Assembly: GCA_937949525.1 (NCBI GenBank)
Contig: CALEDT010000029.1
Span: 1 to 64,000 of the forward strand
DNA: 64,000 bases
Source: an uncultured Burkholderiales bacterium
GTDB taxonomy: Bacteria > Pseudomonadota > Gammaproteobacteria > Burkholderiales > Thiobacillaceae
Direction of reading: 5' to 3'
Shown: positions 1-10,293 of the stretch, in pieces
Numbering within the stretch: the stretch's first letter is position 1
Layout: every line of letters starts with the position of its first letter
Program-made: the position numbers and the translations under genes
Notes under the pieces: generated by a model
Told to the model about the DNA's origin: nothing
The model's input: the letters and a program-made list of their open reading frames with translations, nothing else
Databases searched by the model: none

Positions 1-2118
<2,118 letters not shown>

Positions 2119-2166
2119 ACCAGCCGCGCCGCGCGGCGCGGACCGAAACACGACCGGGAGGAACAC

Positions 2167-2841
2167 ATGGCCATCACCGATTGGCCCGAGGGCGAACGCC
2201 CGCGCGAGAAACTGCTGGCGCGCGGCGCCGGCGCATTGTCCGACGCCGAGCTGCTGGCCATCTTCCTGCGCGTCGGCGTCACCGGCAAGAGCGCGGTCGA
2301 TCTGGCGCGCGAGCTGCTCGCGCATTTCGGCAGCCTCAACCGCCTGTTCGCCGCCAGTCGGCAGGCGTTCGCCGCATTTCCCGGCATGGGTCCGGCCAAG
2401 TACGCGCAGTTGCAGGCGGTGCTGGAAATGGCGCGGCGCGCGCTGGGCGAGGCCATGCGTACCGGCGACGCGCTCGATTCCCCCGCCGCGGTGCGCGACT
2501 GGCTGCGCCTGCGCCTGGGCGGCCTGGGCCACGAGGTGTTCATGGCGCTGTTCCTGGATGCGCAGAATCGCGTCATCGAGGCCGAGGAACTGTTCCGCGG
2601 CACGCTGACGCAGACCTCGGTGTACCCGCGCGAAGTGGTCAAGCGTGCGCTCGCGCACAACGCCGCCGGCGTCCTGCTGGCGCACAACCATCCCTCCGGC
2701 GTGGCCGAGCCCAGCCAGGCCGACCGCTGGCTGACCGAACAGCTCAAGGCCGCGCTGGCGCTGGTGGACGTGCGCGTACTGGACCATTTCATCGTCGCCG
2801 GCAACCACAGCCTTTCGTTCGCCGAACGAGGGCTGCTTTGA
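2167..2841 (+). CDS. radC: RadC/YicR family JAB-domain protein
   Basis: This 224-residue protein has the standard RadC layout: an N-terminal helix-hairpin-helix-like part ([13 protein letters not shown] near residue 75) and a C-terminal JAB/MPN metalloprotease-like domain with the zinc motif AHNHPSG followed by an Asp about ten residues later (about residues 171-187). RadC was named for a presumed DNA repair role, but its biochemical function is not settled. The ATG is preceded by GGGAGGAAC, a good ribosome binding site. It lies directly upstream of rpmB-rpmG, the usual gammaproteobacterial arrangement. Its stop codon overlaps the -35 box of the rpmB promoter. Confidence 0.96.
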   Translation: MAITDWPEGERPREKLLARGAGALSDAELLAIFLRVGVTGKSAVDLARELLAHFGSLNRLFAASRQAFAAFPGMGPAKYAQLQAVLEMARRALGEAMRTGDALDSPAAVRDWLRLRLGGLGHEVFMALFLDAQNRVIEAEELFRGTLTQTSVYPREVVKRALAHNAAGVLLAHNHPSGVAEPSQADRWLTEQLKAALALVDVRVLDHFIVAGNHSLSFAERGLL

Positions 2842-2866
2842 CCGCACGCGCGCTTTCCTGTATAAA
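2838..2866 (+). promoter_or_regulatory. Sigma-70 promoter of rpmB-rpmG
   Basis: TTGACC and TATAAA are separated by exactly 17 bases. The -10 box lies about 40 bases before the rpmB start. The -35 element overlaps the radC stop codon, so the ribosomal protein genes can be transcribed independently of radC. Confidence 0.75.
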
Positions 2867-2906
2867 GGCGGACTTTCCGTTTCAGCATCGTCCAGGGGTG
2901 TCCATC

Positions 2907-3140
2907 ATGGCCCGTGTATGTCAGATCACCGGCAAGAAGCCGATGGTGGGGAATAACGTGTCCCACGCCAACAACAAGACCAAGCGCCGTTTCCTGCCCA
3001 ACCTGCAATATCGCCGCTTCTGGGTGGAGAGCGAAAACCGCTGGGTGCGTCTGCGCGTGTCCAACGCCGCGCTGCGCCTGATCGACAAGAAGGGCATCGA
3101 CGTCGTGCTGGCCGATCTGCGCGCCAGCGGCGCCGCCTGA
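2907..3140 (+). CDS. rpmB: 50S ribosomal protein L28
   Basis: The 77-residue protein begins [29 protein letters not shown], the hallmark start of bacterial L28, and has the usual length (78 in E. coli). It is a structural protein of the large ribosomal subunit. The ORF track hides it at the end of a long read-through frame (1035..3140); the true start is the ATG at 2907. It is followed after 14 bases by rpmG, and the two form a dicistronic unit with its own promoter and terminator. Confidence 0.97.
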   Translation: MARVCQITGKKPMVGNNVSHANNKTKRRFLPNLQYRRFWVESENRWVRLRVSNAALRLIDKKGIDVVLADLRASGAA

Positions 3141-3154
3141 GTCGGGAGCGCATC

Positions 3155-3322
3155 ATGGCAAAAGGCGGACGCGAAAAGATCAAGCTGGAGTCCACTGCGG
3201 GCACCGGCCATTTCTACACCACCACCAAGAACAAGAAGACCATGCCGGAGAAGATGGAGATCAGCAAGTTCGATCCCGTCGCGCGCAAGCATGTGCCGTA
3301 CAAGGAAACCAAGCTGAAATGA
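3155..3322 (+). CDS. rpmG: 50S ribosomal protein L33
   Basis: This 55-residue protein is too short for the ORF track. It reads [20 protein letters not shown] and ends [13 protein letters not shown], a full-length L33 of the type lacking the zinc-binding Cys pairs. The start has a GGGAG ribosome binding site eight bases upstream. It is the second gene of the rpmB-rpmG unit and is followed at once by an intrinsic terminator. Confidence 0.97.
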   Translation: MAKGGREKIKLESTAGTGHFYTTTKNKKTMPEKMEISKFDPVARKHVPYKETKLK

Positions 3323-3337
3323 GCCATGGGCTCAGGC

Positions 3338-3371
3338 AAAGAAAAACCCCGCTTTGGCGGGGTTTTTCTTT
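3338..3371. terminator. Bidirectional intrinsic terminator between rpmG and the desaturase gene
   Basis: AAAGAAAAACCCCGC and GCGGGGTTTTTCTTT form a perfect 15-bp stem with a TTTG loop. The A-tract on one side and the T-tract on the other let it end transcripts from both convergent genes (rpmG on plus, desaturase on minus). Confidence 0.9.
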
Positions 3372-3388
3372 GCCGGTCGGCGCGCCGT

Positions 3389-4555
3389 TCACGCATAGCT
3401 GCGCAATTGCAGCGAGAACCGCGCCAGCGCCTCGATGCCGCTGGCCTCGGCCTTCTGGCACCACAACTGCATCTGCCGCACCAGTTGCTCGCTGCTGGCG
3501 GTGGAACGGCCCCACAGCGCGATGAGTTCCTGCCGCATTTGGTACAGCGTCTTGAGCCGTTCGCTCTGCGCCAGCACCGACAGCAGTTCGGCCTTGTCGC
3601 GCGGCGGCAGCGCGGCCTGATCCTGGTTCAGCCAGGTCCATACCTTGCCGACGTCGGGCAGGTTCTGGCGCAGACGGTCCAGTTCCTGCGCGGAGACCCG
3701 CTGCATCACGCGCGAATAGCGTTTCAGCACGTCGTAACGGTGCGTGATCACGGCATGCAGCAGATCGACGTCGCACAGGCGCTTGAATTCGCCCCAGCGC
3801 ACGCGCGGCGCCACCTTCTTCACCGTGGCCAGGCCCAGCACTTCCAGCACCCGGATGTAGGCCCAGCCGATGTCGAACTCGTACCAGCGGTTGGACAGCT
3901 TGGCCGAACTGGGGTAGGCGTGGTGGTTGTTGTGCAGTTCCTCGCCGCCGATGACGATGCCCCAAGGCAACAGGTTGGTGCTGGCGTCCTCGCAGGCGAA
4001 GTTGCGGTAGCCGCGGTAATGGCCCAGACCGTTGATGATGCCAGCGGCGGTGACCGGTATCCACAGCATCTGCACCGCCCACACGGTCAGGCCGATGGCG
4101 CCGAACAGCACCAGGTCGATGGCCAGCATGACAACGATGCCGAGCATGTTGTAGGGCGTGTACAGCCGGCGTTCCAGCCCGTCGTCGGGGGTGCCGCGGC
4201 CGTATTTCTCCAGCGTTTCGCCATTCTTCGCCTCTTCGCGATACAGCTCGGCACCCCGCAGCAGCACCTTGCGGATGCCCAGGATTTGCGGGCTGTGCGG
4301 ATCCTCGGCGGTCTCGCACTTGGCGTGGTGCTTGCGGTGGATGGCGACCCATTCGCGCGTGATCATGCCGGTGGTGAGCCACAGCCAGAAACGGAAAAAA
4401 TGGCTGGCCACGGGATGCAGGTCGAGCGCGCGGTGCGCCTGCGACCGGTGCAGGAAGATGGTGACGCTGGCGATGGTGACGTGGGTCAGTGCCAGCGTCA
4501 CCAGCACATAGCCCCACCAGGGCAGATCGATCAGACCATGGACGATGTCGGTCAT
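3389..4555 (-). CDS. Fatty acid (acyl-CoA type, delta-9-like) desaturase
   Basis: This is a 388-residue integral membrane di-iron desaturase that would introduce a cis double bond into acyl chains. The three histidine boxes are visible: HRSQAH near residue 36, HRKHH near 73 and HNNHH near 208. Hydrophobic segments flank them at the N-terminus (residues 10-30) and around 130-165. The C-terminal 150 residues are hydrophilic and alpha-helical, as in other bacterial delta-9 enzymes of this size. The gene stands alone, convergent with rpmG. Regiospecificity cannot be told from sequence. Confidence 0.93.
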   Translation of the reverse strand: MTDIVHGLIDLPWWGYVLVTLALTHVTIASVTIFLHRSQAHRALDLHPVASHFFRFWLWLTTGMITREWVAIHRKHHAKCETAEDPHSPQILGIRKVLLRGAELYREEAKNGETLEKYGRGTPDDGLERRLYTPYNMLGIVVMLAIDLVLFGAIGLTVWAVQMLWIPVTAAGIINGLGHYRGYRNFACEDASTNLLPWGIVIGGEELHNNHHAYPSSAKLSNRWYEFDIGWAYIRVLEVLGLATVKKVAPRVRWGEFKRLCDVDLLHAVITHRYDVLKRYSRVMQRVSAQELDRLRQNLPDVGKVWTWLNQDQAALPPRDKAELLSVLAQSERLKTLYQMRQELIALWGRSTASSEQLVRQMQLWCQKAEASGIEALARFSLQLRSYA

Positions 4556-4625
4556 CAGGTACTCTAGGACGTTGCGGTGACGGCCATTCTACGCCGGTGC
4601 GGCGGAATTGCCGCGCTGGCGGCGG

Positions 4626-5183
4626 TCACGGTGCCGGCCGGTAGGGCAGCGCGTGCGCGTGGTGGCGCCGCCAGTTGGCGGCATAGGCCTGCGCGAGCGC
4701 GTCGTTGCCGCGCAGCACCAGCAGGTTCTCGGCATTGCGGTGCTGCGCGGCATGGGTGAAGTTGTACGAACCGGTGATGACCACCGACGCCGGACCGCCG
4801 GCATCGATCACCATGACCTTGTCGTGCGCGGCGGCGTGCTCGCCGTCCAGCCAGACCGGTACGCCCTGGCGCGCCAGCCAGTCGACGACGCTGGTCTCCA
4901 GCCGTTCGCTTTGCAGGCGGTCGGCGATCACGCGCACGTCCACGCCGCGCCGCCGGGCGTCCACCAGCGCCTGGGCGATGTCGCGGTGGGTGAAAGCGTA
5001 GGCCTGCACCAGCACCTGACGGCGTGCCGCGCGCAAGCTGGCGAGGATCAGCCCGGCGGCATCGTCGCCGGGCGTGAACGCGACCAGCACCTCGCCGCGC
5101 GCCTGCAGGCTCAGCGGCCCGCCGGCCTGGGCCGGCGGGCCGGCCAGCACGGCGGCGAGCAACAGGGCGAGGCGCAGCGTCAA
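4626..5183 (-). CDS. Exported phospholipase D-like (HKD) nuclease family protein
   Basis: A single HKD motif, HDKVMVID followed by GSYNF and N (about residues 118-145), marks the Nuc/EndA-type phospholipase D superfamily. Members with one motif usually act as dimeric nucleases. The start is not in the ORF track. I chose the TTG at 5183, which overlaps the stop of the upstream methyltransferase gene (TTGA) and gives a clean signal peptide, (M)TLRLALLLAAVLAGPPAQA, and a 185-residue protein of normal length for the family. It is probably translationally coupled to the methyltransferase gene. Substrate (DNA, RNA or lipid) is unknown. Confidence 0.85.
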   Translation of the reverse strand: MTLRLALLLAAVLAGPPAQAGGPLSLQARGEVLVAFTPGDDAAGLILASLRAARRQVLVQAYAFTHRDIAQALVDARRRGVDVRVIADRLQSERLETSVVDWLARQGVPVWLDGEHAAAHDKVMVIDAGGPASVVITGSYNFTHAAQHRNAENLLVLRGNDALAQAYAANWRRHHAHALPYRPAP

Positions 5184-6541
5184 GCCGCGTGCTCCATGAC
5201 CGCGGCGAAGAAGCCATCGGTGCCATGGCGCACCGGGTCCAGGCGCAGCCACGGCCCCCCGGTCGACGGCATGTCGCGCGTGGCGGCCAAGCTTCCGGTG
5301 TCCAGCGCGCGGAAGGCCGGTCGATCGGCCAGGAACGCTTCGACGACGGCCTCGTTTTCCTCCGGCAACAGGCTGCACGTGGCGTACACCAGGCGGCCGC
5401 CGGGTTTGACCAGGGTCGCCGCCGCCGCCAGGATGGCGGCCTGCTTGTGCACCAGCTCGGCCACGGATTGCATGCTCTGGCGCCACTTCAGGTCCGGGTT
5501 GCGGCGCAGCGTACCCAGCCCCGAGCAGGGCGCATCCACCAGCACCCGGTCGAACTTGCCAGCCAGGCGCTTGACCTTGGTGTCGCGCTCATGCGCGATC
5601 AGCGCGCTCTGCACGTTGGTGAGCCCGGCGCGCGCCAGACGCGGTTTCATCTTCGCCAGACGGCGCGGCGACACGTCGAACGCATACAGCCGGCCGCTGT
5701 TGCGCATCAGCGCGCCCAGCAGCAGGGTCTTGCCGCCGGCGCCGGCGCAGAAGTCGCACACCATCTCGCCGCGCTTCGGCGCCAGCAACAGGCCGAGCAA
5801 CTGGCTGCCCTCGTCCTGCACCTCCAGCACGCCGTCCAGGAACAGCGGGTGACGCTGCAAGGCCGGCTTGCCGCGCACGCGGATGCCCAGCGGCGACCAC
5901 GGCGTCGGTGTGCCGGCGATACCGCTCGCAGCCAATCCGGCCAGCGCCTGCTCGCGCGTCGCCTTCAGCGGGTTGACGCGCAGGTCGAGCGGCGCCGGCG
6001 CGTTGAGCGCCGCCATCAGTGCCGGCAGATCGTCGCCATACAGCGCCGACAGCCGTTGGTGCAACCAGTCGGGCAGATCCAGCGCCACGGCGGCAGGCAG
6101 ACCGTCCAGGCCTGCCGCCTTGGCATCGCGCAGCCAGGTGAGCAGGTCCGCGGGCACGCGCCCCTCGAATTCGCGCAGATTGTGGCCGCCGAAACGCGCC
6201 AGCCAGGCCAGCGCCAGCCGGCGCGGTGTGGCCTGCGCGGTGCCGTCCAGTCCGGCAAGATACTGTAGCGTGCGCAACCGGCGCAGCACGCCGTACACCG
6301 TCTCCGCCAGCCGTTCACGTTCGCGCGGACCGAGTTTGCCGTGCTCGCGCAGAAAGGCGGACAGGCGGGCGTCGGCCGGCTGGGAGAAATCGAGCACCGT
6401 CTCCACCGCGTCGTAGGTGGCCTCCAGTGAAGCCTGACTCGATGCGCCGTCGTCCGGCGCGGATCGGGCGCGCGTGGCCTCGGCACGGCGCGGTCCGGGC
6501 GCGGCGACGCGGCGGGATGGGGAGGGGGGCGGGGCTTTCAT
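5180..6541 (-). CDS. RsmB/NOP family RNA (cytosine-5) methyltransferase
   Basis: This 453-residue SAM-dependent methyltransferase carries the two catalytic cysteine motifs of the NOL1/NOP2/Sun family: DAPCSGLGTLRRNPDLKW (near residue 337) and TCSLLPEENE (near 387). A glycine-rich SAM site, DFCAGAGGKTLLL, comes before them. An N-terminal helical stretch (residues 35-130) looks like the NusB-like domain of RsmB. I took the ATG at 6541 (MKAPPPSPSRR) over the longer track start. It is not in the usual def-fmt-rsmB context, so the exact target base is uncertain. Its stop overlaps the start of the HKD nuclease gene. Confidence 0.9.
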   Translation of the reverse strand: MKAPPPSPSRRVAAPGPRRAEATRARSAPDDGASSQASLEATYDAVETVLDFSQPADARLSAFLREHGKLGPRERERLAETVYGVLRRLRTLQYLAGLDGTAQATPRRLALAWLARFGGHNLREFEGRVPADLLTWLRDAKAAGLDGLPAAVALDLPDWLHQRLSALYGDDLPALMAALNAPAPLDLRVNPLKATREQALAGLAASGIAGTPTPWSPLGIRVRGKPALQRHPLFLDGVLEVQDEGSQLLGLLLAPKRGEMVCDFCAGAGGKTLLLGALMRNSGRLYAFDVSPRRLAKMKPRLARAGLTNVQSALIAHERDTKVKRLAGKFDRVLVDAPCSGLGTLRRNPDLKWRQSMQSVAELVHKQAAILAAAATLVKPGGRLVYATCSLLPEENEAVVEAFLADRPAFRALDTGSLAATRDMPSTGGPWLRLDPVRHGTDGFFAAVMEHAA

Positions 6542-6654
6542 GCGGCCGGAATCTCTGTCGGATGTTGGGAACGCGGGCTCGCCTCGGGCGGCGCGCACGA
6601 TGTCGCATGGTAATCTAGCCTGGCCGTCGCCGCCCGTTCCCGTCCCCTGCCATC

Positions 6655-7656
6655 GTGACTTCCATCGACCCCGAATGCTCCGCCGACGACCGGGCGCGCG
6701 TCGCCGCCGCGGCCGGGATCCTGGCGCGCGGCGGCGTGGTCGCCCTCCCCACCGAGACGGTGTACGGCCTGGGCGCGGATGCCGCCAACCCCGACGCGGT
6801 GCGGCGCGTGTTCGCGATCAAGGGCCGGCCGGCCGATCATCCGGTGATCGTGCACGTCGGCGGCGCCGAGGACATCCCCCGCTGGGCGCGCGACGTTCCG
6901 GTGCAAGCCGAAATGCTGGCGCGGCGCTACTGGCCGGGTCCGCTGACGCTGGTGTTGCCGCGCGCCGCGGACGTGGCGGACGTGGTCACCGGCGGACAGG
7001 ACACCGTGGCGCTGCGCGCGCCGGCACACCCGCTCACACAGGCGCTGCTGCGCGCCTTCGGCGGCGGCATCGCCGCGCCCTCCGCCAACCGTCACGGCCG
7101 CGTCAGCCCGACCACGGCCGCGCACGTGCGCGAGGATCTCGGCGACGCGGTGGACATGATCCTGGACGGCGGCCCGTGCGCGGTGGGTCTGGAATCGACC
7201 ATCCTCGCGCTGGTCGGCGCGGAGCCGGTGCTGCTGAGGCCGGGCGCCATCAGCCCGGAGGAACTCGGCGCAGTACTCGGCCGGCCCGTGGCGCTGCCCG
7301 GCGCGACCACGCGCATACGCGCGCCCGGCGCGCTGGCGGCGCATTACGCGCCGCGCGCGCCGCTGGAGCTGTGTGCACCGCAGGCGCTGCCCGCGCGCGT
7401 CGCCGAGCTGCAGGCAGCCGGCGCGCACGTCGGTTGCCTGATCATGGACGGCGCGCCGGCGCTGCCCGCAGGCGTGGTCCATGTCACCCTGCCGGCGAGT
7501 GCAGCGGACTACGGTACCGGCCTGTACGCGGCGCTGCGCCGACTGGACGCCGCCGCCGTCGACCGCATCCTGGTGGCGCAACCGCCGCAAAATGCGGCCT
7601 GGCGGGCGGTCAACGACCGCCTGCGTCGAGCCGCACGCGGCTCGGCCAGCGGCTGA
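6655..7656 (+). CDS. tsaC: L-threonylcarbamoyladenylate synthase (YrdC/Sua5 type)
   Basis: The enzyme makes threonylcarbamoyl-AMP from Thr, bicarbonate and ATP, the first step of the t6A37 tRNA modification. The YrdC domain occupies residues 1-200, with VALPTETVYGLGADA near 30 and FAIKGRP near 55. The remaining 130 residues match the extra Sua5 domain, giving 333 residues rather than the roughly 190 of E. coli TsaC. Translation appears to start at GTG 6655. A sequence resembling an extended -10 (TGGTAATCT) lies about 50 bases upstream. It diverges from the methyltransferase gene. Confidence 0.92.
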   Translation: MTSIDPECSADDRARVAAAAGILARGGVVALPTETVYGLGADAANPDAVRRVFAIKGRPADHPVIVHVGGAEDIPRWARDVPVQAEMLARRYWPGPLTLVLPRAADVADVVTGGQDTVALRAPAHPLTQALLRAFGGGIAAPSANRHGRVSPTTAAHVREDLGDAVDMILDGGPCAVGLESTILALVGAEPVLLRPGAISPEELGAVLGRPVALPGATTRIRAPGALAAHYAPRAPLELCAPQALPARVAELQAAGAHVGCLIMDGAPALPAGVVHVTLPASAADYGTGLYAALRRLDAAAVDRILVAQPPQNAAWRAVNDRLRRAARGSASG

Positions 7657-7722
7657 CTGCCGCGCCGCCCCAAACGCGGCCACCTGCGCTAGCATGCGCG
7701 GCATCGAGCGAGGAGAGCGGCG

Positions 7723-8121
7723 ATGCGGCAGAACAAGTACACCGATCAGGCCCAGACGGTCCTGGGATTCATCGAATTTCTCGGCCTGGCGGTGATCACC
7801 GTGGCCACGGTGATCGCCGGCATCATCGAAGTCAACGTCATGGTCGACGCGCGTAACGTGACGCTGGCCGACCTGCTGCTGATGTTCCTGTACCTGGAAA
7901 TCCTGGCCATGGTCAGCGTCTACTTCTCGTCCGGCAAACTGCCGGTGCGCTTCCCCATCTACATCGCCATCGTCGCGCTGGCGCGCTACCTGGTGCTGGA
8001 CATCAAGAACCTGGACCACTGGCACATGATCGGCGTGGCCACGTCCATCCTGTTGCTGACCCTGGCGGTGCTGGCGATCCGCTACGGGCATATCAAGTAT
8101 TCGTATGGGGACAAGGAGTAG
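7723..8121 (+). CDS. psiE: PsiE-family (phosphate-starvation-inducible-like) membrane protein
   Basis: This 132-residue protein has four hydrophobic segments (about residues 18-38, 48-68, 75-95 and 105-125), and the conserved signature LEILAMVSVYF followed by RFPIYIAIVALARYLVLD is typical of PsiE. In E. coli psiE responds to phosphate starvation; the molecular function is unknown. The ATG has GAGGAG seven bases upstream. No Pho box was recognised, so its regulation here is open. Confidence 0.88.
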   Translation: MRQNKYTDQAQTVLGFIEFLGLAVITVATVIAGIIEVNVMVDARNVTLADLLLMFLYLEILAMVSVYFSSGKLPVRFPIYIAIVALARYLVLDIKNLDHWHMIGVATSILLLTLAVLAIRYGHIKYSYGDKE

Positions 8122-8411
8122 GACGTCCGGCCTGCGCCAGTCGGCCCCGACCCATGGACACTTTGAGAAACCGTCGTGAGCGGCCCGAATGCAAGCCGGA
8201 CGGAGCGCAGCGACCGGGACATATCAAGTGGACAGACCAGGGAGCGGGCACCGCCCTTTGCTGCAATCGGGTCGTGCTGCAGGTTTTTCGAGGTGCCCCA
8301 AAGCCGTGTTTGTCCAAGGTCCGAATGGACCCCGATCTGCCGAACGGTTAACGGACGCCCGTGGCTGGGTCGAGGTCGACCAGCCATCAACCGCCGGCGT
8401 TCCTCGACAAT
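8122..8411. other. 290-base accessory-looking intergenic stretch without a supportable gene
   Basis: No ORF here has a ribosome binding site or recognisable product. By eye the sequence is less biased in codon-like composition than its neighbours. It contains an imperfect inverted repeat at 8362-8386 (TGGCTGG...CCAGCCA with internal TCGA pairs) and a small palindrome GGTCCGAATGGACC near 8320. It may be debris from a mobile element bringing the two small genes that follow, but no transposase fragment is recognisable. Confidence 0.4.
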
Positions 8412-8624
8412 TCAGTCCTTGTGTTCCAGTGGGCTGACGTTGGTCCGGGCGACGACTGGGCGCGAAAATGCAATTTCCAACGCCGTTTCCAGCCGAATTA
8501 CCCGTTCCGTCAGGTTCTCGATTTTCACCTGCTGCGCCTTGATGGTTCCGGCCATACGTTCCACGTTGTCGTTCATCTTGATGACCGTGGTGATCGCGTC
8601 CCACATTCTGTCGGTGACGCCCAT
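8412..8624 (-). CDS. Small coiled-coil protein, unknown function
   Basis: I do not recognise this 70-residue protein. Residues 12-50 (NDNVERMAGTIKAQQVKIENLTERVIRLETALEIA) show heptad spacing of hydrophobic residues, suggesting a coiled coil. Its ATG overlaps the stop of the upstream gene in the form TGATG, so translation is probably coupled. The pair could be a toxin-antitoxin, partition or mobilisation accessory module; the sequence does not decide between these. There is no signal peptide. Confidence 0.6.
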   Translation of the reverse strand: MGVTDRMWDAITTVIKMNDNVERMAGTIKAQQVKIENLTERVIRLETALEIAFSRPVVARTNVSPLEHKD

Positions 8625-8902
8625 CAGCGCGCCCGCCCATTTTCCATGGCGGCAATGCGCTCGTTCGAGGCTTCGACAAAGGCCAAAGCGTCTTCAATGG
8701 CGTCGCTCGCCTGGGCCGTGGTCTTGACCATTTGCTCGATCATTCCCTCAAGCATCTTCTCGTCCTCGCCCGGGTGAAACGACGCAGCTGCGCGACGCAG
8801 GAACTCGCCCATCGACAAGTGGGCTTCCTGAGCCATCCTGGCGATCATCGCCTTCTCTTCGGTGGTCACAAGGACCGGGATTCGTTCGGTAGCGGTTGCC
8901 AT
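8624..8902 (-). CDS. Ribbon-helix-helix-like small DNA-binding protein (MobC/antitoxin-like)
   Basis: The 92-residue protein begins with a pattern that fits the ribbon-helix-helix fold: beta strand (ERIPVLVT), helix (TEEKAMIARMAQEA), turn, helix (SMGEFLRRAAASF). Such folds occur in plasmid MobC proteins and in antitoxins. The C-terminal half is acidic and helical. I preferred the ATG at 8902 (MATATERIP), which has AGGGAG upstream, over the ORF-track start at 8938. It is first of a coupled two-gene unit. The fold is inferred from the residue pattern, not from a database match. Confidence 0.62.
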   Translation of the reverse strand: MATATERIPVLVTTEEKAMIARMAQEAHLSMGEFLRRAAASFHPGEDEKMLEGMIEQMVKTTAQASDAIEDALAFVEASNERIAAMENGRAR

Positions 8903-8985
8903 TGCTTGCTCCCTAATGGTCATGGTCAGCACATGCACAGTGTAGAACCTGCCCAGTGCTCTTCAAGCGTTTTCGCCGCACCCCG

Positions 8986-9828
8986 TCAAACCGTCTTGAC
9001 CACCAGCACCGGGCACGGAGCGTGGGTGATCACCTGTTGCGAGACGCTGCCCATCAGCAGGCGGTCGAGCCCGGTACGGCCGTGGCTGCCGAGCACGATC
9101 AGGTCGCAATCCGCGCTGGCGGCGGCGTCGAGGATGGCGCGGTGCGGCGGGCCCTCGGCCACCAGGCTGTCCGCCGGCACACCGTCCTGGCGCAGCAGGT
9201 CGCGCACGCGGTCGGCGATGTCACGCGCCTTGTCGCATTGCATCTCGTCGCTGGCGCACACCGCCAGCACGGTGAGCGGCAGGCCGCAACGCCTGGCGAG
9301 CTGGCCGGCGGCGACGGCGGCGGCATCGGAGCAGCGCGAACCGTCCACCGCCAGCAGGATGCCGCGTTGCCATATATCGGCAGCGGCCGGCACGACCAGC
9401 ACGCTGCAATGCACGTGGCCGACCACGCGCGCGGCGGCCTCGCCCAGCATCAGGCGTTCCAGCCAATGCACGCCGCGGCGCCCCATGACCACCAGGTCGC
9501 ACTGGCTCTCTTCCGCCTGCGCGGCGATCTCGCGCACCGGCTCCTCGCCGTAGCGCAATACCGGCGCGCAGTTGACACAGGCCGTGCCGGCCTGCGCCTC
9601 GACCGCGCGCAACACGTCGCGGCCCAGCGCCTCGCTCTGCATGACGCCGCCGGGGTTGAACATGGCGTAGCTGGGGTCGGTCCTGGCCATGTGCATGACC
9701 GTCAGGCGCGAGCCGCATTGGCCGGCCATGCGCAGCGCGACGCGCACTGCGCCGGCGCTGACCTCGCTGCCGTCGGTGGCGAGCAGCAGGTGTTCGAAAC
9801 GGGCCAGAGGGGATCGTTGGGTACTCAT
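8986..9828 (-). CDS. Universal stress protein with two tandem UspA domains
   Basis: Two UspA domains are fused in 280 residues. The first (about 12-145) starts HLLLATDGSE and ends with the degenerate nucleotide motif GRRGVHWLERLMLGEAA. The second (about 150-280) starts GILLAVDGSR and has the canonical ATP-binding motif GSHGRTGLDRLLMGSVSQ. The second domain is therefore more likely to bind ATP. The start at 9828 (MSTQRSPL) has AGAGGA upstream and is preferred over the longer track ORF. It is divergent from the DUF4212-symporter operon. Confidence 0.93.
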   Translation of the reverse strand: MSTQRSPLARFEHLLLATDGSEVSAGAVRVALRMAGQCGSRLTVMHMARTDPSYAMFNPGGVMQSEALGRDVLRAVEAQAGTACVNCAPVLRYGEEPVREIAAQAEESQCDLVVMGRRGVHWLERLMLGEAAARVVGHVHCSVLVVPAAADIWQRGILLAVDGSRCSDAAAVAAGQLARRCGLPLTVLAVCASDEMQCDKARDIADRVRDLLRQDGVPADSLVAEGPPHRAILDAAASADCDLIVLGSHGRTGLDRLLMGSVSQQVITHAPCPVLVVKTV

Positions 9829-10028
9829 ACAGGGTTCCTCTTGGGGCACGGCAACCCTCAGCATAGCCGCACCAGCGCGAAATTCCGCGTCCTTGGAAAA
9901 TGACCTTTGCTCTATACTGCGCGGGCTTTGCGTGGCTGTCTGCGTAAGGTTCTGGGGGAGGAGGGCGCGCTCCGGCGCGCTTCCCAGACAGTGCAACCCG
10001 CTCATTTTTGTGGAAATGGAGGAGCACT

Positions 10029-10292
10029 ATGCAACTGACGGACAAGCACCGTGAGTACTGGAGCAGAAACCTGCGGCTCACAGCGATCCTGCTCGGGATC
10101 TGGTTCGTGGTGACCTTCGTGGTCATCTACTTCGCCCGCGAGCTCAACGAAATCGTCATCCTGGGCTTCCCGTTCGCCTTCTACATGGGCGCACAGGGCG
10201 CGCTCATCATCTATGTCCTCGTGATCTGGTACTACGCCCGGCGCATGAACCAGCTCGACCAGGAATACGGCGTGCACGAAGGGGAGGACTGA
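10029..10292 (+). CDS. DUF4212 small membrane subunit of a sodium:solute symporter
   Basis: The 87-residue protein (MQLTDKHREYWSRNLRLTAILL...) has two transmembrane helices at about residues 18-40 and 48-70 and ends in a charged tail (MNQLDQEYGVHEGED). This is the DUF4212 family, usually encoded directly before VC_2705-type sodium:solute symporters. GGAGGAGC lies just before the ATG. One base separates its stop from the symporter start, so the two are translated together. It is probably an accessory subunit, by context. Confidence 0.9.
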   Translation: MQLTDKHREYWSRNLRLTAILLGIWFVVTFVVIYFARELNEIVILGFPFAFYMGAQGALIIYVLVIWYYARRMNQLDQEYGVHEGED

Positions 10293-10293
10293 C

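Noticed and set aside
8122-8411. Possible insertion-sequence remnant
   Set aside because: No transposase fragment, target duplication or matching terminal repeats could be identified by reading.
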